20,720 bases of DNA, taken from positions 1-20,720 of the forward strand of contig CAMLHQ010000059.1 in NCBI GenBank assembly GCA_946479785.1, read 5' to 3'. The notes beneath the pieces are model-generated. The model ran no database searches. It had not been told where the DNA came from and saw only the letters and a list, made by a program, of their open reading frames with translations. Shown in pieces: positions 7,002-13,083 of the stretch (positions are counted from its first letter, which is position 1; every line of letters begins with the position of its first letter). Both the position numbers and the translations under genes were made by a program. Origin of the DNA: an uncultured Nitrospira sp. (lineage in GTDB: Bacteria; Nitrospirota; Nitrospiria; Nitrospirales; Nitrospiraceae).

Positions 7002-9896
7002 TCAACATCCGACGTTGACCTTTCGTGTCACTGCTCCGATCGTTTCGTACAGATGATCGGCGGCGCTCTCTTTGGTGAGACATGCAGCAGCCCCGGCGGC
7101 CTTCATCGATTTCACCACATGCTCGTTCACTGAAAGGCCGACGATCAACGTTTCAGGCAATTCTTCCCGAATTCGTTTCGTCGCTTCAATCCCGTCGAGT
7201 CGAGGCATGTTGACGTCCATCACGATGACGTCCGGTTTGAGCAGGCGAGCGAGCGTGATCGCTTCCTCTCCGTCTCCCGCCTCAGCAATAATGTGCAGGT
7301 TCGAATAACCATCCAGGAGGCTTCGCAAGCCTTGCCGTACCATGGCGTGGTCATCCACCAACAGCACACGAATATGATTCGTGTGCTGTGGGAGCGCTGA
7401 GGAGCGAGCACTGAAGACCGAGTGATCCGAGAAGAGGCGTGGTTGCTCAGCCCACAATCCGGTCCTGCCCTCGCCTACTGTGACGCCCAACGCGATTGTT
7501 GTGCCAGCGCCCGGTTGCGATTGCAATTCCATCCATCCGTCGATTGCTTCCATCCTTTCGCGGATACTGAACAGCCCGAATTTGTCGCTTCCTGACTCCA
7601 TGACGGTATTCGGATCACACCCCACTCCATCATCCTGCACTACAATCTGCAGCTTGCCCTGGCCATTGTCGCTCATCCTCACAACAGCCCGGTCGGTGCC
7701 GGCGTGCTTCAAGACATTGAACAGCAATTCACGCACGCACTGGTACAACAGCGTCGTTTGGTCTTCCGACAGCGGCGGAGTCACGGCTGGCGCATCCACA
7801 TGGACACTGAGGCCTTGTTTCAACATGCGCTCGCCGAGCCAGTGCAATCCGGCTGCAAGGCCGAATTGCCGTAAGGTCGGAGGCATCAATTCGGCTACCA
7901 CCGTACGCGTGTATGTGAGGCTTTGATCGATAAGCTGGTCGGCTTCCTGGAGCACGGCGCAGGCCGGATCCGGTGCGATCATTTGAGCCGCATGATTGAG
8001 CTTCAGTCTGGTCACCACGAGCATCTGCGCCAGATAGTCGTGCAGCTCGCTGGCAATCCGCTGACGTTCGCGCTGTTCCGTGAGGGTCAGGTCTTGCGCG
8101 AGGCCGCGGAGGCGGTCGTGCGTACGCACCAGTTCCTTCGTACGTTCATTGACCCGCCGTTCCAATTCTCTCATCCACTCCTGACCTTGCATCTCCGCCT
8201 GCCTGCGTTCGGTAATGTCGAACGTGACGCCGACGAATCTGGTCGGGCGTCCGCCCTCGTCGTAATGAATGCGCCCGTAAGGGGCCAACCACCTGAGTTC
8301 CCCATTATCGGCACGCCGAATTCGATGTTCAGCCTGGCGTAAAGTTCCGGTACTTCTGGCGTTGTCCATGGCCTGACGCACTGGCATCCGATCCTCGTCA
8401 TGCACCAGAGCCCACCATTGTCTAATTGAGGCCTTGCAGGAGTCCGGTTCGTAACCGAGCACGAGTGCGTTTTGGCGGTTCCAGATCACTCGACCGGTCC
8501 GAAGATCCACATCCCACGCGCCCATCCCCGCTCCTTCCGTCGCAAACCGAAGCCGTTCTTCCTGTTCAGCGACCTGCTCGGCGCGCTGCCGCGTTTCTTG
8601 AAGCAGGCGGCGACGCTCCTTCGCCGTCGCCACATAATTCGAGACAGCCTCCATCAATTCCAGGTCCTCCCGATCGAACGACTGTCGGCTGCCGGTCGCA
8701 AATGCCAACGTGCCGAGAAGCCGCTCGCCGACGATCTGGGGAAAACAGGCATAGGCGGTCGAACCGACCGCCTGCATCCGCGACGCTTTGGGATCCGTGC
8801 AGGCTTGCAAACAATCGACGACGACCGGCCGCCGCGATGCCGCCGAGGTACCGCACAGCGCTTGCCCGAACTCCAGGAACATCAGCGGCTGCAGCGCCTG
8901 ATCGGGAATGCCGGACCATGCCACCATGCGAAGCCCGCTGTTGTCGGGGACAACGTCATAATCGAGGAACGTCTCAAGATCCAACGTTGTTTTCAGCGAG
9001 ACAAAAATGTCTTGTATCACCTCGACAGGATCGTCCACGTGCAGGAGCTTGTCCATCGTCTCGCTCAACAGTTGTTGCCGACGGGCGTGCGTCCTCAACT
9101 CGAGTTCCGCCCGTTTGCGCGCGTCGATATCTTCGATGACGCCGATTAACGATTGAATTCTGCCGCCGGCATCCCACTGGATCGAAAACGTGACCGTCAC
9201 CCAGATGATGTCGCCGTCCGGCCGCAAGAGCCGCTGATCCAATGAGACCTCGGAGAGCCCGCCGAGCAACAGTGTCCCGACTTGACTTTCATGTTCTGCG
9301 CGATCGCCGGGATGGGTCAGATCGCGCAACTCCTGTTTTATGAGATCGTGTTCGGGACGTCCGGTGATGACGCACAGCTTCTCGTTTACCCGCAGCAGTC
9401 GCCCGTCCGGACCGACCACACACATTCCGACCGCCGCCTGTTCGAAGAGGCCACGGAATTGTTCTTCACTGCGGCGCAGGCGGGCGAGCAATCCCTCGTT
9501 TTCCCGCTGTCGCTCGCGCAAACGCAGCAGCGATCGAACGGCGGCGAGTAGTTCCTCTTCATCGATCGGCTCAATGAGATAGCCGTCTGAACCCATATCT
9601 AATCCCAACGCCCGGTTCGTTCCGCTCACCAGAGCGGCTGACACATGCAATACCATCGTATCCGTCAGCTCGGGTCGTTTCTTAATCTGGCGGCACAAGT
9701 CGAAGCCACTGATGTCCGGGAGATTCACGTCCATCAATACCAACTCGGGCTGCACGTCTTCCAGCACACGCCAGACGTCCGAGCCGCAGTTTGCATCGAT
9801 GACGCGATAGCCGGCTCGCTCCAATATGCGCCGCCTCACATACCGTCCCGCCTCCTGATCGTCTACGTTGACGATCGTTGCCACCTCTTCGGTCAT
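7002..9896 (-). CDS. Receiver-PAS-GAF-PAS histidine kinase (HisKA_3) with second, NarL-type receiver
   Basis: A soluble protein of 964 residues. The first receiver is at residues 8-125 (acceptor Asp56 in LVLMDVNLP); its usual Lys-Pro is Glu-Pro (GYLIEPID). A PAS domain follows (about 145-265), then a GAF-like domain (about 285-435, with CGTSAASRRPVVV and QIVGERLLGTLAF) and a second PAS (about 450-575). HisKA_3 has its phospho-acceptor near His619 in SELHDYLAQML. The ATPase carries LLFNVLKHA, DDGVGCD and FGLFSIRERM. The C-terminal receiver spans 841-955 with acceptor Asp894 and Lys942. Two receivers around one kinase suggest an input from another kinase and an output to a third protein. The ATG at 9896 is chosen because GAGAGG lies about 7 bases upstream; a TTG at 9914 is less likely. 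It is the first gene of the array. Confidence 0.9.
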   Translation of the reverse strand: MTEEVATIVNVDDQEAGRYVRRRILERAGYRVIDANCGSDVWRVLEDVQPELVLMDVNLPDISGFDLCRQIKKRPELTDTMVLHVSAALVSGTNRALGLDMGSDGYLIEPIDEEELLAAVRSLLRLRERQRENEGLLARLRRSEEQFRGLFEQAAVGMCVVGPDGRLLRVNEKLCVITGRPEHDLIKQELRDLTHPGDRAEHESQVGTLLLGGLSEVSLDQRLLRPDGDIIWVTVTFSIQWDAGGRIQSLIGVIEDIDARKRAELELRTHARRQQLLSETMDKLLHVDDPVEVIQDIFVSLKTTLDLETFLDYDVVPDNSGLRMVAWSGIPDQALQPLMFLEFGQALCGTSAASRRPVVVDCLQACTDPKASRMQAVGSTAYACFPQIVGERLLGTLAFATGSRQSFDREDLELMEAVSNYVATAKERRRLLQETRQRAEQVAEQEERLRFATEGAGMGAWDVDLRTGRVIWNRQNALVLGYEPDSCKASIRQWWALVHDEDRMPVRQAMDNARSTGTLRQAEHRIRRADNGELRWLAPYGRIHYDEGGRPTRFVGVTFDITERRQAEMQGQEWMRELERRVNERTKELVRTHDRLRGLAQDLTLTEQRERQRIASELHDYLAQMLVVTRLKLNHAAQMIAPDPACAVLQEADQLIDQSLTYTRTVVAELMPPTLRQFGLAAGLHWLGERMLKQGLSVHVDAPAVTPPLSEDQTTLLYQCVRELLFNVLKHAGTDRAVVRMSDNGQGKLQIVVQDDGVGCDPNTVMESGSDKFGLFSIRERMEAIDGWMELQSQPGAGTTIALGVTVGEGRTGLWAEQPRLFSDHSVFSARSSALPQHTNHIRVLLVDDHAMVRQGLRSLLDGYSNLHIIAEAGDGEEAITLARLLKPDVIVMDVNMPRLDGIEATKRIREELPETLIVGLSVNEHVVKSMKAAGAAACLTKESAADHLYETIGAVTRKVNVGC

Positions 9897-10212
9897 GTCA
9901 GACCTCTCTATCAATGCAGTTGCACCCGATGTGGGAAGTCGAGTTTAGTAAGAAGGCGAGTCACACTAAAAGTTCGGCGGAGAATTGCATACTAGGGAGG
10001 CCCCTAGGCTTCCAAAAATGAGTTTGCGTGGTGCTTGCCGCAATGCCAACTACTGTGAGGTACTCACGTTGTTAATAGACGGTGGAGATGCAAGAGGCGA
10101 GTACTGGAACGATCTCCTTTTGGATCGGAGGCAATTCGAAGCATGATTGGGAAGAGTAACGTGGAGGAAGCTACGAGTCACCACAACTGTTGTTGTATGG
10201 GCGCACTGACGC
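9897..10212. other. Intergenic region upstream of the kinase array
   Basis: This 316-base stretch holds no convincing gene. It must contain the promoter of the kinase array and carries the palindrome at 9991-10008. A GGAGAT/ATCTCC pair (10084-10089, 10112-10117) with a 22-base spacer is too weak to name. Confidence 0.6.
9991..10008 (-). promoter_or_regulatory. ACTAGG-N6-CCTAGG palindrome upstream of the kinase array
   Basis: On the plus strand this reads ACTAGG-GAGGCC-CCTAGG. Within it CTAGGG (9992-9997) and CCCTAG (10002-10007) are a perfect 6-bp inverted repeat. Read in the direction of the downstream gene (minus) it is CCTAGGGGCCTCCCTAGT, matching the site at 11097-11114 at 15 of 18 positions. 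It ends 94 bases before the kinase start at 9896. An operator or promoter element is the simplest reading; the binding protein is unknown. Confidence 0.5.
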
Positions 10213-10650
10213 TTATTTGGCTGGAGGGGGTAGCTCGTGGACTTCCGCCGGCAGCGTCTCAATGACCTTGATGACGCGGCCGTCTTCGTCGAGCTGCATC
10301 GTGACGCGGTCTCCGATTGACAGGCGCTCGAACAATTCCGGCCGGTCAATTCTAAAAAAGATCGGCTTCTCGAGGTCTGTCATCAGCATCCCTTTTCCCG
10401 CCGATATATCCAATTTCGCGAGCGTTCCCGAGACTCTGAGCTGCGCCTGGGGCTGCTCGAGTGCGAGTCGTGAGTTCTCGCTTCTGCCTGGAATTGGGAA
10501 GAACAAACAGGCGAAAAGGATGGAGGCCAACAGTGTTCCTGAGAGAGAGACGGAGCCGGACAGGGTACCCTCGTTTTCCCGCTGCCTAACGCTGGCGAAA
10601 CCTCTTGCGATTCCCCCGCTGTACTGGCTGCGCTGAGCCGGAGCTTCCAC
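10213..10650 (-). CDS. Membrane-anchored or exported small protein of unknown function
   Basis: A protein of 145 residues. An unusually long N-terminal stretch (about 38 residues) precedes one hydrophobic segment (LLASILFACLFFPIPG), then a domain of about 80 residues. The domain has the pattern RVSGTLAKLDI, MLMTDLEKPIFFRID, FERLSIGDRVTMQLDEDGRVIKVIE and a Pro-rich end (ELPPPAK). This looks like one small beta-barrel and recalls the protein at 1957-2193. The GTG start at 10650 has AGAGGG five bases upstream. A TTG just before ASILFACLFF would give a more ordinary signal peptide, with CAGGA ahead of it, so the start is not settled. A palindrome of the ACTAGG/CCTAGT type lies 107 bases upstream. 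No function assigned. Confidence 0.6.
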   Translation of the reverse strand: MEAPAQRSQYSGGIARGFASVRQRENEGTLSGSVSLSGTLLASILFACLFFPIPGRSENSRLALEQPQAQLRVSGTLAKLDISAGKGMLMTDLEKPIFFRIDRPELFERLSIGDRVTMQLDEDGRVIKVIETLPAEVHELPPPAK

Positions 10651-10756
10651 ACTCGCCCTCTTTAACAGCCACGCGCCCTACCCATGAAGGCTCGTTACCA
10701 CCAAGCCATGCTCCACGGGTACATATGCAGTAAAGCGCGTTTACAGCGGATCCACT

Positions 10757-10774
10757 ACTAGGCTGTGCCCCAGT
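10757..10774 (-). promoter_or_regulatory. ACTAGG-N6-CCCAGT palindrome overlapping a stop codon
   Basis: The plus strand reads ACTAGG-CTGTGC-CCCAGT, one mismatch from a perfect dyad with 6-bp arms. In the direction of the gene at 10650 it is ACTGGGGCACAGCCTAGT. Its last base falls in the stop codon of the winged-helix gene, and it lies 107-124 bases upstream of the next gene's start. Confidence 0.42.
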
Positions 10775-11022
10775 CAAGCGGCCGGGAGGGTGACCATATA
10801 AACGCCAGAGCGCTTGGACAACAGCCGTAGCTCGCCCGTTCGACTGAGATGATCCACTGCAAGGAAGACCTGATTCCACGTGTAGGAAGGACAACCTTTC
10901 ACCAGCTCTTCTATGTCGCACACCTGCCTACACTTTACCATTTGAAAAATCTGGCCAGTGATGTCCGATTGCCGAACGGCATCGGACGACACAGAAGAAG
11001 GAGCAGCCACTAGTGGTTTCAT
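10774..11022 (-). CDS. Small winged-helix-like protein
   Basis: A protein of 82 residues starting MKPLVAAPSS. Residues 20-80 form a compact domain: DITGQIFQMVKCRQVCDIEELVKG, then CPSYTWNQVFLAVDHLSRTGELRLL, then RSGVYMVTLP. The order helix, helix, a longer helix carrying WNQVFLAVDHLSRTGEL, then two strands (a wing) is what a winged helix-turn-helix looks like. It could bind DNA, although the basic surface is modest. The frame is open to 11088, but the ATG at 11022 has an excellent AGGAGG ribosome binding site six bases upstream, so the shorter form is chosen. ACTAGG/CCTAGT palindromes lie 75 bases upstream and across its stop codon, which makes it a candidate binder of them. That link is inference. 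Confidence 0.7.
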   Translation of the reverse strand: MKPLVAAPSSVSSDAVRQSDITGQIFQMVKCRQVCDIEELVKGCPSYTWNQVFLAVDHLSRTGELRLLSKRSGVYMVTLPAA

Positions 11023-11096
11023 AATTCTCCTCCTCTGGTTGTGTGTTTTTGTGGAATGAACAAGATGGAAGTTACGCCGATTAATCAATCGAACCC

Positions 11097-11114
11097 ACTA
11101 GGTAAGCCCCTAGT
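11097..11114 (-). promoter_or_regulatory. Perfect ACTAGG-N6-CCTAGT palindrome
   Basis: ACTAGG (11097-11102) and CCTAGT (11109-11114) are exact reverse complements around TAAGCC. The site sits 75-92 bases upstream of the winged-helix gene, in the divergent region shared with the methyltransferase gene (start 11313). It is the best of the four copies in this window. Confidence 0.55.
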
Positions 11115-11312
11115 TTCTTTGAGCTCGATGTAAAATTTGTGCAATGTGAAGGAAACTGCCTCGCATCACTCATTCTTCAGAGATACACACTCTGCCGGAC
11201 TCTACTCATCATTCATCTCATCCCCTCAGCCCACATATTTCTTGGGTTCTGCCCAGTTGGCTCGCGCTCTTCCGGTTCGTAGAGTGAGCGACACGCATAG
11301 GAGGGGCGGTCC

Positions 11313-12551
11313 ATGGGATTGCCGCAGCATCGAACTGAAGACGAGGCGGAGTTCGTCGCACAACAAGACTCGGGCGGCAAGGAGGATCTCGATCTCGGAC
11401 GGCAGCCGCGCGTCTGTGTCGGATGCCGGTTATGCGGTTCGCGCCGGTCCCGTCTCGTTTGCCCGGACGAGGACATCGCGGCGCAATGGAGATTTCTCGA
11501 ACAATTTTATCGCCGCCGCTGGCGTGAACGGAATGCGGCCACGGCGACGGATCGTCTGCGGTTTACGCAGGATTATGCGACGGAAATCGTAGCTTGTACT
11601 GACTGCGGCCTGCTTTACCGTAACCCTCGTCCGCGCGCGGAGGCGGTGACCAAGGCCTACGAAGCTGATCACTACGATGGCGCCTACTTATGGGCAGAGT
11701 TAGAGGCTCAGCGGGCGTGGGCCAGGACAAAGATGCCGGTTGTGGCCAAACATCTCAAGAAGACCGTGAAACGGGCAACGCCCCGCATTCTGGAAATTGG
11801 CAGCTTCGTCGGCGGATTTCTGTACGAAGGAAGAGAACGAGGCTGGGACATGTTCGGGGTCGACCCGGGCCGGGATGTCGCGGCGTTCTGTCGCGGGCAG
11901 CGGTTGCCGGTATTCGAAGGGACACTCGAAGAAGCGAAGCTCCAGCCGTCATCGTTCGATGCGATTGCCGTTTGGAACACCTTCGATCAACTTCCGGATC
12001 CACATGTGCTCTTGAAGCATGCAGTTCCCTTATTGCGCGACGGAGGCCTGTTGATTGTTCGTGTGCCGAACGGCGCTTGTTTCGATTGGGCGATGAGGGT
12101 GCGAGCGGTTCTGCCACGAGCCATTCGACCGTCGTTAGATCTGGCGCTTGCCTTCAACAATCTCTTGACGTTCCCGTACCTATACGGCTACTCAGCCGAT
12201 CAACTTGAACGACTGACGGCTTCCTATGGATTTCGCCTCCTCGCCTGCCTGCCGGATCAACTGTCGTCAACGCCGGCAGGCCAATTGACCTGGTGGGCCA
12301 AGTGGGAAGAGCAGGTACTTAAATCGCTCTGCCGGGCGGTAGCCGCCGTCTGGCGGGACGATCGGTCTCATCATTACCGTTCTGCTCCCTGGCTCGATTG
12401 CTTCTTCGAGCGGGCATGCGCGGAAGAGGACCGTTTGGTGACTGCGAAGATGCGCCTAGGGGTTGTCCCAGTGTACTCGCCTCTAGTCTTCGAGGACACT
12501 GACTCTGACCGTCGAGGTATGTGGTGGGACCGGGAAGGAGGCTTACCATGA
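11313..12551 (+). CDS. Class I SAM-dependent methyltransferase with N-terminal Zn-ribbon
   Basis: A protein of 412 residues. An N-terminal zinc-binding module is suggested by CVGCRLCG (residues 35-42) and CTDCGLLYRNPRP (95-107). The Rossmann-type methyltransferase domain follows: motif I RILEIGSFVGGFL (158-170), an acidic residue after the second strand (FGVDPG, Asp184), FDAIAVWNTFDQLPDP around 215-230, and LLRDGGLLIVRVPN about 20 residues later. This is the layout of Methyltransf_11/23-type enzymes that modify sugars, quinones or secondary metabolites, often with the CxxC-CxxCG front end. The substrate cannot be told. The ATG has AGGAGGGG at 11299-11306, six bases upstream. Its stop overlaps the start of the next small gene (ATGA). 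Confidence 0.88.
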   Translation: MGLPQHRTEDEAEFVAQQDSGGKEDLDLGRQPRVCVGCRLCGSRRSRLVCPDEDIAAQWRFLEQFYRRRWRERNAATATDRLRFTQDYATEIVACTDCGLLYRNPRPRAEAVTKAYEADHYDGAYLWAELEAQRAWARTKMPVVAKHLKKTVKRATPRILEIGSFVGGFLYEGRERGWDMFGVDPGRDVAAFCRGQRLPVFEGTLEEAKLQPSSFDAIAVWNTFDQLPDPHVLLKHAVPLLRDGGLLIVRVPNGACFDWAMRVRAVLPRAIRPSLDLALAFNNLLTFPYLYGYSADQLERLTASYGFRLLACLPDQLSSTPAGQLTWWAKWEEQVLKSLCRAVAAVWRDDRSHHYRSAPWLDCFFERACAEEDRLVTAKMRLGVVPVYSPLVFEDTDSDRRGMWWDREGGLP

Positions 12552-12730
12552 AGGCTCCAGCTCAAAAAATTCCCGCGATGCCTTTTTTGGTTCCGAAATT
12601 ATTCAGCGCAGGTACGCTCCGGCGTGCCGGTTCGCTTAAGCAACCGGCACGTTCGGTACGTGGTATTGATTCATGGTTGGTGTTCTGCCTGACCCGTATG
12701 GGAAGCCCCCGCTGGGGCGGTATCAAATAA
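12548..12730 (+). CDS. 60-residue peptide coupled to the methyltransferase gene
   Basis: The ATG shares bases with the methyltransferase stop (ATGA at 12548-12551), and a strong GAAGGAGG ribosome binding site lies just upstream, the classic arrangement of a translationally coupled gene. The 60-residue product starts MKAPAQKIPAMPFLVPKLFS, is basic (about ten Lys/Arg against one Asp), has a short hydrophobic patch (DSWLVFCLT) and ends RMGSPRWGGIK. I recognise no family. Part of it is encoded by a perfect 10-bp inverted repeat (12623-12651), and its last 60 bases overlap the end of the minus-strand Zn-ribbon gene. It may be a genuine peptide, perhaps a substrate or partner of the enzyme, or a short leader-like frame over a structured RNA. 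Confidence 0.5.
   Translation: MKAPAQKIPAMPFLVPKLFSAGTLRRAGSLKQPARSVRGIDSWLVFCLTRMGSPRWGGIK
12623..12651 (+). repeat. Perfect 10-bp inverted repeat (hairpin)
   Basis: CGTGCCGGTT (12623-12632) and AACCGGCACG (12642-12651) flank a 9-base spacer that contains GCTTAAGC, itself a palindrome. The GC-rich stem would be very stable in RNA. It lies inside the small coupled gene. There is no T-run after it on either strand, so it is not a standard intrinsic terminator. Confidence 0.65.
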
Positions 12731-12907
12731 CGCGCGACGGCCAGTCTTCGGTCGATTCTTGGGTGCGGTTACGATACGGGTCTGCACCGGCATTGAGACC
12801 TGCATGTCGGTGATGGCGCCGCAGTTGATGCAACGAAGCCCTGTACAGTGAAAAGGTCCGTCGAAGTAGTCAAATACTTTGAAACCTCCGCATCGCTCAC
12901 AACTCAT
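12671..12907 (-). CDS. Small Zn-ribbon protein
   Basis: A protein of 78 residues starting MSCERCGGFKVFDYFDG. Two knuckles, CERCGG (residues 3-8) and CINCGAI (about 25-31), should bind one zinc. The tail (about residues 40-78) is basic to neutral and low in structure (PKNRPKTGRR). The start at 12907 is set by AAAGGAGATG shortly upstream and by the position of the first knuckle; the open frame reaching 13069 is not credible as protein. Short proteins of this SCERCGG/RCINCGA type seem to recur in Nitrospira-like genomes, with no known role. The gene converges on the 60-residue peptide gene and overlaps its last 60 bases on the other strand. Confidence 0.75.
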   Translation of the reverse strand: MSCERCGGFKVFDYFDGPFHCTGLRCINCGAITDMQVSMPVQTRIVTAPKNRPKTGRRALFDTAPAGASHTGQAEHQP

Positions 12908-13083
12908 GCTTGCATCTCCTTTTTCATACCGGTTCATTGCTGGGCGGTGTCGGTTTTGTCGATCCGCCGCTCTCGTTCCGCTGTACAGAGCACAAAGACT
13001 GCCAGGCGATTGTGGAGAGGCTATTCCCTTGAAAAATGGGTGAAAAACTGACAAACCCCGAGAAACCATGATGCACGGAGCCT

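Noticed and set aside
8426..9149. Two overlapping plus-strand open frames of 225-237 codons
   Set aside because: Antisense to the GAF/PAS part of the large kinase, with Arg/Pro/Ser-rich translations typical of shadow frames.
12455..12472. CCTAGG-GGTTGT-CCCAGT, a further match to the palindrome family
   Set aside because: It lies inside the methyltransferase coding region, both halves carry a mismatch, and the downstream-facing half is not the intact CCTAGT seen at the other sites.
12908..13069. N-terminal extension of the Zn-ribbon gene
   Set aside because: The ribosome binding site and the first knuckle both mark the ATG at 12907; the extension is not protein-like.
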